This document shows positions 26,292 to 34,183 of a stretch of 45,989 bases of DNA, one piece after another. The stretch is from an uncultured Maribacter sp. (GTDB lineage Bacteria > Bacteroidota > Bacteroidia > Flavobacteriales > Flavobacteriaceae). The stretch is taken from assembly GCA_937125035.1 (NCBI GenBank), contig CAKZLG010000034.1, positions 1 through 45,989 of the forward strand. Direction: 5' to 3'. Within the stretch, counting starts at the first letter, position 1. Each line of letters begins with the position of its first letter. The position numbers and the translations under genes are program-made. The notes under the pieces were generated by a model. That model was not told where the DNA came from, did not search any database, and saw nothing but the letters and a program-made list of their open reading frames with translations.

Positions 26292-26330
26292 AAAATCCCA
26301 TCAAGCATACTTGTTTGGGATTTTTGTTTT
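26292..26330 (+). terminator. Terminator after the second att copy
   Basis: AAAATCCCA (26,292-26,300) pairs with TGGGATTTT (26,316-26,324), with an inner CAAG/CATA/CTTG hairpin and a T-rich tail. It has the same place relative to the att core as the terminator at 333-375, as if it had once ended a tmRNA gene. Confidence 0.75.
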
Positions 26331-26337
26331 AAGGCAC

Positions 26338-26357
26338 CAAGGCTGTTTTCAGCCTTG
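26338..26357 (+). repeat. 8-bp hairpin between second and third att copies
   Basis: CAAGGCTG-TTTT-CAGCCTTG is a perfect stem-loop without following T-run. Role unknown; it lies in the 146-bp remnant between two att cores. Confidence 0.5.
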
Positions 26358-26404
26358 ACAGTTGTATTTGCACAACGGAAGCTTTTGGGAACACCGAAGG
26401 TACT

Positions 26405-26418
26405 CCCTCCGGCTCCAC
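26405..26418 (+). other. Third copy of the ssrA att core, likely original chromosomal 3' end
   Basis: CCCTCCGGCTCCAC is identical to 297-310 and 26,245-26,258. The upstream T-arm is not conserved here. It is directly followed by a strong terminator, suggesting that this is the displaced end of the ancestral ssrA locus, or the far end of an older, now nearly deleted element. Confidence 0.7.
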
Positions 26419-26425
26419 TTCAAAA

Positions 26426-26447
26426 GCCACCCAAGGGTGGCTTTTTT
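26426..26447 (+). terminator. Strong terminator, probably the original ssrA terminator
   Basis: GCCACCC-AA-GGGTGGC followed by six T is a classic intrinsic terminator. It comes 7 bp after the third att core, with no gene in front of it other than the displaced ssrA end. Confidence 0.85.
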
Positions 26448-26498
26448 CATTCTGTCTGAGGATTTCGAAGGCCAGCGCGCCAACCCGTTCCTGCACTG

Positions 26499-26519
26499 AA
26501 AAGGTCCACCGGACCTTTT
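26499..26519. terminator. Bidirectional terminator between island and phosphorus locus
   Basis: AAAAGGTCC-ACC-GGACCTTTT is a perfect 9-bp stem with A/T runs on both sides. On the minus strand it lies about 97 bp after the SusD stop and would end the SusC/SusD transcript. Confidence 0.75.
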
Positions 26520-26615
26520 CTTTACGCGAGGTTGCCTCCGGCTGCCCTCTATGAGGCTCCTGGGATTATATCCGGCTTGGTGATCATCCCTATATCATGA
26601 CCTTTTGGACCACCA

Positions 26616-28367
26616 TCAATACCCTTGGTTCTGCTCCAAGAATCCATCAATACCGGAAGCGGCGTCCACGGCACTCTGGGGAATGGGGAACAGTCTTTTG
26701 TTAGGGTCCGCATCCGTCTTTTCGGTCCAGCTGTCCTCATATTTCCCAAAGCGGATTTGGTCTCCCCTTCTAAAACCTTCCCAATAAAGCTCAAACCCGC
26801 GCTCATTGAACATACCATCTAAATCTATTGATGTCAATGGTGGTGGTGTTTGATCGGGCCGGGCCGTTCTTGAGGCCCTTACCGCATTTACGTCTGCTAA
26901 AGCCCCTGCACTATCCCCATTTCTCAATTTAGCTTCGGCACGCATAAGGTATACTTCGGCCAAACGAAGGAGCACCAAATCAACGCTGCTGAAATTATTG
27001 CCGTTGGGCGAAGTGCGGCTGAACTGATATTTGGCACAACGGTAGCCGGTGTTGTGATAAGATCCCTCTAAGGTAAAATCTACCTCTAGGGTGTGGTCCA
27101 CATAGGCCACATCACGATCGGGCGCGTTGCCCTTGCGCTGCTGTACGGGATAGATGCGTACGCCACCATCACAGGTTATGAACTGGCCATCCTCTCCCTT
27201 TCTAGGGCCCCATTGGGTTCCGCGTATTACACCCCTATCCATTTCAAAGGACAATGGATCCACACAATAATAGCTGTCTTCGGTTTCGGTGGCCAACAGT
27301 TTTTCACGCCCTTCAAAATCCATCATCTGGGCCTCCGGCACCATGGTATTTTGTTGGTAGAACCTGGCATCCACTTGGGCAGGGTCCTCTTCATAGGCAT
27401 CCAACCAACTTTGAATGAAATCTGGGTTAAATGCAGGTCCGTCCGTACCATCCGCACTTGGAAATTCCGGTCTGGGAAACATCGATCCAGCAATGGACCA
27501 GTAGGCCCATCTACTGTGCTCCCTGCGAAGCTGGCCCCTCTGATCCAAAGCCCAAATAAGTTCTGGATTACCATTGTTCTCATCGTTGAAGAGTTCAAAG
27601 TATTCAGCGGATAAGGAGAAATTCCCTGTATTTATGATATTGTCGGTATATTGTATCACGGCATTCATATCCTCTTGGGTGAAGTTGGGCGAACCATAGG
27701 GATCGCGGTAAACGGCCGCATTTAAATGCAATCTTGCCAAAAAGCCCCAAACGGCCGATTGGGTGATGCGCCCAGGGGCTTTGTCCGTATTGATGACATC
27801 AACTACGGAGAGCAACTCGCCCTCAATGTAGTCAATGGCCTCTTGGGCCCTAAGCACCTCAGAAAGTTCATTGGAATCGTCTTTTCTTAATACAAGGCCC
27901 CAACTATCCAAGGTCAACATGTTCAAATAGGCACGCAACGCTATCATTTCGTAAAGGGCAGCCGTGGCTTCACTATTTCCCTGCTCTGATAGTGGCCGTA
28001 ATACTTCAATTGCTGCCAACGTACGGGAAAGGTTGGTGGTAACCTCGTTCCAACCATCACCAATTAGATCGTTGGTCGGGGTAAAGCTATGTTGGTGCGC
28101 GGCAAGGTACTTGCCTCCATCAAACCAGTCCGTTCCTCCCCTGTAGGGCAAAATGGCCTCATCTGAAGGGATGAGCTGCAGCCCATAGTAGTTGGTATGT
28201 CTCCACACCCAGGAAACATATCCGTAAGCAGGTGCAATTGCCCCACTCACCAATTCCGCTTGGCCGCCAAATTCAGCTTCGTCCAGCCTTTCCTCTTCCA
28301 AGTCCGTACAATTCCATAGAAGGAGGGACACGATAATTGTAGCCGTAGTTAAAATCCTATTTTTCAT
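26616..28367 (-). CDS. SusD/RagB-family outer-membrane lipoprotein (pair 1)
   Basis: This surface-exposed substrate-binding lipoprotein caps its SusC partner. The signal MKNRILTTATIIVSLLLWNC ends at lipidated Cys20. The body has the SusD helix-rich pattern, with AALYEMIALRAYLNMLTLD and WGFLARLHLNAAVYRD for the TPR-like part. The C-terminal hallmark VDLVLLRLAEVYLMRAEAK and NERGFELYWEGFRRGDQIRF is also present. At 583 residues it is full length. It lies 20 bp after its SusC gene. The neighbouring phosphatase fusion suggests a phosphorus-bearing ligand rather than a glycan: SusCD-like pairs tied to phosphatases have been reported in plant-associated Bacteroidetes as phosphorus-uptake systems. 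Confidence 0.93.
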   Translation of the reverse strand: MKNRILTTATIIVSLLLWNCTDLEEERLDEAEFGGQAELVSGAIAPAYGYVSWVWRHTNYYGLQLIPSDEAILPYRGGTDWFDGGKYLAAHQHSFTPTNDLIGDGWNEVTTNLSRTLAAIEVLRPLSEQGNSEATAALYEMIALRAYLNMLTLDSWGLVLRKDDSNELSEVLRAQEAIDYIEGELLSVVDVINTDKAPGRITQSAVWGFLARLHLNAAVYRDPYGSPNFTQEDMNAVIQYTDNIINTGNFSLSAEYFELFNDENNGNPELIWALDQRGQLRREHSRWAYWSIAGSMFPRPEFPSADGTDGPAFNPDFIQSWLDAYEEDPAQVDARFYQQNTMVPEAQMMDFEGREKLLATETEDSYYCVDPLSFEMDRGVIRGTQWGPRKGEDGQFITCDGGVRIYPVQQRKGNAPDRDVAYVDHTLEVDFTLEGSYHNTGYRCAKYQFSRTSPNGNNFSSVDLVLLRLAEVYLMRAEAKLRNGDSAGALADVNAVRASRTARPDQTPPPLTSIDLDGMFNERGFELYWEGFRRGDQIRFGKYEDSWTEKTDADPNKRLFPIPQSAVDAASGIDGFLEQNQGY

Positions 28368-28387
28368 AATCCGTATTTTTTTATTGT

Positions 28388-31300
28388 TTAAAACGATACA
28401 TTCAATCCGATCAAAAGTGTTCTGGGCGTGGGATACGTAAAACGGTCGACCCCAAAGGTCTGTATGCCATCTATGGTGTTCCCTGTATTGACCTCTGGGT
28501 CAAAACCCGAATAGTTGGTTATCACAAAGAGGTTCTGCCCTGTAATGGTAAGTCGAAGATTGTTGACCCAATCCCCCAAACCTATGGTAGAAGGTGACAG
28601 GGTATAGCCCAAGGTTGCGTTATTTAGCCTTAGGAAGCTGCCATCCTCAAGATACCTCGTGGATACTTCGTTGGAATTGCTCAACGTTTCATTGGGAAAC
28701 TGAACGGCAAAGGGTGTGGTATTCAGGTTTCGACTTAACTGGCCTTTTGAGAACAGGCTCATGGCCGTATGGTTATATATTTCATTTCCGGAGACACCGT
28801 TGAAATTAACGCCCAAATCAAAGTTTCTATAATTTAACTTTACGTAAAAGGCATAAAGAACATCTGGCAAAGCGCTTCCCGCAACAATCCGGTCGTTATC
28901 CAAGGAAACCCCATCTGCAACGACGTCCCTGAACTGGTTTTCGCCTTCGTCATTTATACCAATGAAATCCTTCATGAAAAAGGCTCCGATTGGCTCATTG
29001 TTGATATAGCCGTTTATGGTGGCCCCCGTCTGGCCTGCGCCCTGTGCGGCCCCTGTGGTAATCACCGCAAATTGTGAATTCTCCACCCTGTTGTCCGTAT
29101 ACGATATGTTACCCCCTACATTAAAGGTAAAGTCCTCTGAAAAGCTCCCTCTATAATCCAATGCCAGTTCCACTCCAGTATTCTTGATTTCCAAATCAGG
29201 AATATTGGTCCAGATTTTCTCCGTGGGCTGTATGGGATCTACCCTATTGGCAAAGAGCACCACATCACTGGTTACTTTATTGAAATAGTCCAAGGTACCC
29301 GTTAATTTATTCTGCCATAGGGCAAAATCAAGACCAATGTTCGTTTGGGTGGTCACCTCCCATTTCAGGTCCGGGAAAGCGGTGCGCACCGGTACGGTAC
29401 CAAAAGGGTAATCTGCCAAACTTACCTCATTGCCCCCAATGGGGTAGGTATCGTTCTCATTCTTGGAATCCACATAACTGGCCAAACTTACCTTGCTGGG
29501 TATTCCATCTTGGTTGCCCGTCTGCCCCCAGCTGGCCCTTAATTTCAGGTTATTGATGATGGAATTCTCTGGCATGAACGCCTCATTACTAATATTCCAA
29601 CCAAGCGCTACGGAAGGAAAATAGCCGTACTTATTGTTCTCACCAAACCTGGAGGAGCCATCCGCACGCATGGTGGCCGTAACCAAATACTTATCCGCAT
29701 ACCCGTAATTTACCCTACCAAAGAAAGACTGTAGTTCGTTGATGAAGGCCTCAGAGGTAAGAATGGTGGGAAACCTTTCTGAACTGATCTGATCTTGGTA
29801 TCTGGGCTCTATACCGTTATCCGCGAAATCATCCAATTCAAACAATTTTTGTTCAAAGGAAGTCTCTTGATAAGAATGGCCCCCTAGGAGCGTAATACTG
29901 TGCTCGCCCGTGTTAAGGGCATAGGTGAGGGTATTCTCCACCAGGGTATTGCTGTTTACGGTGGTGGAGGCATTTAAAAATCCAAATTCAAACCCTTCTA
30001 TCAAGGAAAAGGGAATCCTTTGTACGTCTCGCGTTGTGGAGGAATAGTCCACCCCTAGGTTCAGCTTATAGGTCAATCCTTTAACGATTTCCACTGAGGG
30101 CATGATATTGGCCAAAATCCGATTGCTTACGGCATCATCCGAATAAATCCTGTTACGCACCAAGGGGTTCAACCGTTCATCATAAAAGGAAGGTTCGCCA
30201 TTGGTAAAGGGTGAAAAGGTAGGGTTCAGCTGCAACATATCAACTACCGTGGCACCAGCATCAGGTCTTTCGTTCAAAGTCCTGGAAGCTGTAAGGTTGA
30301 GGTCTACGTTCAGACGTCCGTCCCAAGCTTTTTGATTTAAGTTGACACGGCCAGAATACCTTTTCAGGGAACTGTTCTCAAAAGTACCTTGCTGATCGTC
30401 CAAGCCGGTGGATACAAAATAGTTGAAGCTATCCGCCTTTCCACCACTCATGGAGAAGTTGACATTTCTGGAAATACCGGTGCGGGTAAGTTCATCTTGC
30501 CAGTCCGTATTGGCGCCTGCATCCAAGAGGTTTCCCCCAATTGCGGTTACTTGGTTCCTAAACTCATTTGCAGAGAAGATGTTCATAGGGGTGGCTATGG
30601 TGGCAAAGGCCGAGGAGACATTCAAGTTCATTTCCGTTTTTCCGGCCTGCCCCTTTTTAGTGGTAATAACGATTACCCCATTGGCGGCCCTAGCTCCATA
30701 AATAGCTGTTGCAGATGCATCCTTTAACACATCCATGGAAGCAATATCCTGGGGATTGATGAAATTCAACGGATTGGATGCCACCCCTATACTGGAGTTG
30801 TCTATGACAAACCCATCCACCACGAAGAGCGGGGTGGTGCCAGAGCGCAAACTCCCAACACCCCTGATGATGATATTTTGCGATGCGCCGGGTTCACCAC
30901 TTACATTGGTCACATTAACACCGGCCAGTTTACCTTGGAGCAACTGTCCAGGGTTGGCCACCACCCCCTGATTGAAATTTTCACTTTTAATGGAGGCGAT
31001 CGATCCGGTGACATCAGATTTCTTTTGAACCCCGTAGCCCACCACCACTACATCTTCCAATTGGGTAACATCAGAATTTAGCTGAATCGTAATAGTACTG
31101 CGGCCATTTACATTGACCTCTTGGCTTATGTAGCCTATGTAGGAGGCCACCAACACAGCATCCCCATCCACTTCAATGGTATAATTGCCATCAAAATCCG
31201 TTGTGGTGCCGTTAGCGGTGCCCTTTTCCATGACAGTGGCCCCTGGCAGGGGAATACCATCTTCATCCGTTATGGTTCCAGATACCGTTTGCTGCACCTT

Positions 31301-31453
31301 TAAGGTGTGTAATTCGGTATGAAAATGGTCATAAAATGTCCTATTTTCAGTAACTTTACGAGAGTGGGACGTGTGTTCCGCAGTGTACCCGGTTAAGGAT
31401 ACGGCCATGAACGCGGCCAGCGACAGTTTTGAGAGATGGTTTTTAGAAAACAT
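28388..31453 (-). CDS. SusC/RagA-family TonB-dependent transporter (pair 1)
   Basis: This outer-membrane TonB-dependent transporter has 1,021 residues. A hydrophobic N-terminal segment (8-25) is followed by an unusual His/Thr-rich stretch to residue 52. Then come a CarboxypepD_reg-like domain (56-128, SGTITDEDGIPLPGATV), the SusC junction QLEDVVVVGYGVQKK (131-145), the plug with PLFVVDG and DASATAIYGARAANGVI, and the barrel ending in RTLLIGLNVSF. The last aromatic residue is the usual barrel sorting signal. It is the first gene of the SusC-SusD pair. The 281-bp space upstream contains a palindrome and a possible promoter. Confidence 0.94.
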   Translation of the reverse strand: MFSKNHLSKLSLAAFMAVSLTGYTAEHTSHSRKVTENRTFYDHFHTELHTLKVQQTVSGTITDEDGIPLPGATVMEKGTANGTTTDFDGNYTIEVDGDAVLVASYIGYISQEVNVNGRSTITIQLNSDVTQLEDVVVVGYGVQKKSDVTGSIASIKSENFNQGVVANPGQLLQGKLAGVNVTNVSGEPGASQNIIIRGVGSLRSGTTPLFVVDGFVIDNSSIGVASNPLNFINPQDIASMDVLKDASATAIYGARAANGVIVITTKKGQAGKTEMNLNVSSAFATIATPMNIFSANEFRNQVTAIGGNLLDAGANTDWQDELTRTGISRNVNFSMSGGKADSFNYFVSTGLDDQQGTFENSSLKRYSGRVNLNQKAWDGRLNVDLNLTASRTLNERPDAGATVVDMLQLNPTFSPFTNGEPSFYDERLNPLVRNRIYSDDAVSNRILANIMPSVEIVKGLTYKLNLGVDYSSTTRDVQRIPFSLIEGFEFGFLNASTTVNSNTLVENTLTYALNTGEHSITLLGGHSYQETSFEQKLFELDDFADNGIEPRYQDQISSERFPTILTSEAFINELQSFFGRVNYGYADKYLVTATMRADGSSRFGENNKYGYFPSVALGWNISNEAFMPENSIINNLKLRASWGQTGNQDGIPSKVSLASYVDSKNENDTYPIGGNEVSLADYPFGTVPVRTAFPDLKWEVTTQTNIGLDFALWQNKLTGTLDYFNKVTSDVVLFANRVDPIQPTEKIWTNIPDLEIKNTGVELALDYRGSFSEDFTFNVGGNISYTDNRVENSQFAVITTGAAQGAGQTGATINGYINNEPIGAFFMKDFIGINDEGENQFRDVVADGVSLDNDRIVAGSALPDVLYAFYVKLNYRNFDLGVNFNGVSGNEIYNHTAMSLFSKGQLSRNLNTTPFAVQFPNETLSNSNEVSTRYLEDGSFLRLNNATLGYTLSPSTIGLGDWVNNLRLTITGQNLFVITNYSGFDPEVNTGNTIDGIQTFGVDRFTYPTPRTLLIGLNVSF

Positions 31454-31500
31454 ACAGTTAGAGTATTGGATGATTACAGATTTTTTCGATACTTGAGTTG

Positions 31501-31529
31501 AGAGCCTGTTGCAGCAGGCTCTTTTTTTT
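31501..31529 (+). terminator. Hairpin with T-run pointing against the SusC gene
   Basis: AGAGCCTG-TTGCAG-CAGGCTCT followed by eight T forms an intrinsic terminator only for plus-strand transcripts. It lies 48 bp upstream of a minus-strand gene, and no plus-strand gene is in front of it. In the minus-strand mRNA it would be a 5'-leader stem. It may block antisense transcripts or affect translation. Confidence 0.55.
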
Positions 31530-31639
31530 GAACTGTAAAAGTAGATGTCGAGTCTGGAAAGGATGTTATATGACCTTTAACAAAGCCTTAAAATATCCTT
31601 GATTTTTAGCCTGTTCTGTCAATAAATAGTTTAGTATTT

Positions 31640-31665
31640 GTAAACAATTGGTATTATTTGTTTAC
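31640..31665. promoter_or_regulatory. Palindrome upstream of SusC pair 1
   Basis: GTAAACAA (31,640-31,647) and TTGTTTAC (31,658-31,665) form an inverted repeat spaced by 10 bases, with related TAGTA/TACTA flanks. Its position between the phosphatase fusion and SusC suits an operator for a dimeric regulator. The regulator is not in the window. Confidence 0.4.
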
Positions 31666-31679
31666 TATTAGTTAATATC

Positions 31680-31687
31680 CAAACCTA
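31680..31687 (-). promoter_or_regulatory. Possible -7 element for SusC pair 1
   Basis: The minus strand reads TAGGTTTG, a match to the Bacteroidetes -7 consensus TAnnTTTG, but no convincing TTG is found at the -33 distance. It lies 227 bp upstream of the SusC start, which would give a long leader holding the palindrome and hairpin. Confidence 0.25.
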
Positions 31688-31734
31688 AGTTAAGGGTTGA
31701 TGACGCCGTTATACGGGTACTGGGAGGGGCTATT

Positions 31735-33519
31735 TTACTTTTTGGAATCCTCTATTTGAAGCGCACTCAATAATTTGTGATAGATATGGTCATTGCCATA
31801 AACTCCTTGAAAATAATGGGCTTTTGGGCCATAGGCGAAAAGCGGAACCATTATTCCGGTATGGTCATCTGTAGTGAAATCCGCTTCAATACGTTTATGC
31901 GCCGTACTTCCCTGGGGAAGTGTAAGACCTCCCGTTTCATGATCGGCGGTGACCAGCACCAAGGTTTCTCGGCTATGGTCTGCATAGGCCAATCCCTTAG
32001 CGACCGCACTATCAAAGGCCAGACTTTCCTTTATGAGCGGAGCGATTTGGTTCTCATGGCCAAAAGAATCTATTTTGGCGCCTTCCACAAGAAGAAAAAA
32101 GGGCTTGCCAGATGCATCCAGATAATCCAATACGTGTTCCACAGCCATAGCTAATGGCGCAGGGCCTTTACCCTTAGGAAAGGTGAACGCCCATTTTCCC
32201 TGGCCCACCCCATTGATCTCCTGGAATGATTTCAATAACTGAAAGTTTTTCCCAATCATGGATAGTGTCCTTGATGGGGCGCTCACAAATAAACGGATAG
32301 CACTGGCGTTCAGGTCCTCGGCAATTTCCATCTCCATATCCCTATCGCTCTGGTGGGCATAGAACGATGCGGGTGTTGCCCCAGTAATGGCGTCCGTAGT
32401 GATGATGGCGGTATAATAGCCACGTCTAGCCAAAACTTCTACCAAGTTGGGTAAGGATTCCCCCTTATTATTGACGCCTATGGCCCTATTGGGAACTTTG
32501 ACCCCCGTGGCCATGGCCGTTGCACCGGCTGCTGAATCTGTCGTAAAATCGTCGGCTGACTGGGTTTTCACCAATCCTATGTGCTTTAATTGGGTGAGCG
32601 TCAGCTCCCCTCCATTGGCAAAGGTGGCGGCGGATATCTGGGCCAATCCATTTCCGTCTCCCAAATAAAGTACTACATTTTTGGGTGTTGACGTACTTCC
32701 ATCGTTGTCATAAGTGGGCGTATAAACGGCCACAGCCTCGTTATTGGCGTATACCCTTTGTGATAGCGAACTTACATAATCAACACATCTAAAGGGCATA
32801 TCCGTATTAATGAAATCCACCCCTAGGTCGTGCATGGCTTTCCAAGCCGTTTTTGAGTCGGGCACAGCCCAGAACCTGAACGGTTTTCCCATTTTATGGG
32901 CCTCTGCAATTATGGTACTGATTTTTTCCTTGTCTGAGGCCACTAGGCGCCCCTTTCCGTTCCAAGTAGTATACAATCCAAAATTTAAACTTACCATCGC
33001 TATCTTATCAAGGACGGCCCGATCTTCAGGAGTTTGTAGACTTTGGTGGTCAAAATGAATGTAATTGGGATAGTCCACATAACGGGACAGTTCTGGCCGG
33101 TTCCCTGAAATTACAATGTGCACATCTTTATTTTGTATGATGTTGGGGTACTGTTTTAACACACGTACCAAAGCCTCCATGGTGGGGTACGCACCACTCT
33201 TTATGTCTATTAACAACTGTAGCTTCAAGGAATCCGCTTGGGAAGAAAGTATTTCTGAAATAGGTTTTAGGTACAGACGCCCCAAAGTGCGATCGGGAGA
33301 CAGATCCTTTCTGTCATGGCCCACCAAAAGTTCATCATTCTCTAAGTGGACATCCACTTCAATGGATTGGACGCCAGCTGCATAGGCCTTCCAGAAAGGT
33401 ACGCTTTGCTCGTAGTCGTTATGTGAATGTATTTTTGGGGATTGCCCATGCAAGCCTGATATCAAAAGGAATATCGTAAAAGCGGTAAACGCAATACCAT
33501 AGGTGGTCTTCTTGAACAT
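31735..33519 (-). CDS. Secreted fusion: glycerophosphodiesterase-like domain plus PhoA-type alkaline phosphatase
   Basis: Two enzymes are joined in one 594-residue exported protein (signal peptide to about residue 25). Residues 30-245 resemble the PLC/GDPD TIM barrel: HSHNDYEQ, then SIEVDVH and LLVGHDR, giving the His/Glu/Asp set of that family. Residues 270-590 form an alkaline phosphatase: LYLGDGNG (first metal Asp), TTDSAAGATAMATG with the nucleophilic Ser, VEGAKIDSFGHENQ, TADHETGGL, and the final DDHTG metal His. Both active sites appear complete. A diester such as a glycerophospho-alcohol could be cut to a monoester and then to free phosphate by the same protein. It lies upstream of SusC/SusD pair 1 on the same strand, 281 bp apart. 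Confidence 0.9.
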   Translation of the reverse strand: MFKKTTYGIAFTAFTIFLLISGLHGQSPKIHSHNDYEQSVPFWKAYAAGVQSIEVDVHLENDELLVGHDRKDLSPDRTLGRLYLKPISEILSSQADSLKLQLLIDIKSGAYPTMEALVRVLKQYPNIIQNKDVHIVISGNRPELSRYVDYPNYIHFDHQSLQTPEDRAVLDKIAMVSLNFGLYTTWNGKGRLVASDKEKISTIIAEAHKMGKPFRFWAVPDSKTAWKAMHDLGVDFINTDMPFRCVDYVSSLSQRVYANNEAVAVYTPTYDNDGSTSTPKNVVLYLGDGNGLAQISAATFANGGELTLTQLKHIGLVKTQSADDFTTDSAAGATAMATGVKVPNRAIGVNNKGESLPNLVEVLARRGYYTAIITTDAITGATPASFYAHQSDRDMEMEIAEDLNASAIRLFVSAPSRTLSMIGKNFQLLKSFQEINGVGQGKWAFTFPKGKGPAPLAMAVEHVLDYLDASGKPFFLLVEGAKIDSFGHENQIAPLIKESLAFDSAVAKGLAYADHSRETLVLVTADHETGGLTLPQGSTAHKRIEADFTTDDHTGIMVPLFAYGPKAHYFQGVYGNDHIYHKLLSALQIEDSKK

Positions 33520-34049
33520 CTTTAACTTAATTTTAGTGAGTGGTTCCCCTACACTTCGTTGACATGAATTCTGCCCCTGTTCCTTTGAGGGGCAATTACT
33601 GAGAAACCTTAAAAGTCCAGACTATTTTTAGAACCTAGCTTAACTTACTGTAAAGATTACCTTATTAAAAGGGGTGTTCTTGATTACCGGTTTATTTTAC
33701 CCAATGTGTGTTTAACCATCCACTGCGTTACAGTTGCAAATGGAAAAAGGGTACTGTTGACCTCCGCGATCACCCATGGGCAAAATGAAATAAGTAGGCC
33801 ACAAAACAGCTATTATCCCGGATGTGCATGATGAAAACATAGCCAAGCCGTGTCTTGTCAAGTACTGCCTTACCCTCTATTCAAGGTAAAATTTAACATA
33901 TGGGGAACTCTACCAGAAAAAAAAAGGAGAGTGGGTATCTTCCTGCTTCATTTTAATGCAAAAAAACATTGGAATTGCCACTTCATTGCAATAACGAAGC
34001 CAACCTATACCACAGGCCAGGTTTAAGAATAGAGAATTGGGTCAAAGAC
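33520..34049. other. Intergenic region, no gene supported
   Basis: It lies between the end of the seven-gene operon and the phosphatase fusion. It contains one hairpin, TGCCCCT/AGGGGCA (33,572-33,594), about 55 bp upstream of the fusion start, which may be a leader structure. No promoter match and no credible coding frame were found. Confidence 0.5.
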
Positions 34050-34083
34050 AAAAACCAGTGCTCCTGGAACGGGCACTGGTTTT
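34050..34083 (-). terminator. Terminator of the seven-gene phosphatase operon
   Basis: On the minus strand AAACCAGTGC and GCACTGGTTT form a 10-bp stem around an 11-base loop, followed by TTT. It lies about 100 bp after the last stop codon of the operon. The plus strand also has a short T-run, so it may work in both directions. Confidence 0.75.
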
Positions 34084-34183
34084 CTAGACTAATTCAACTA
34101 ACTCAAACTCAGTGCAAACTTCTTCATTCCCTTGCTCTTTTAGGTTATGTAAATACTAACATACCATTATTAAAAGCGCAAGT

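Noticed and set aside
26530-26552. Possible fourth att core (CCTCCGGCT near 26,536)
   Set aside because: Only nine bases match and no T-arm or terminator accompanies it; likely chance.
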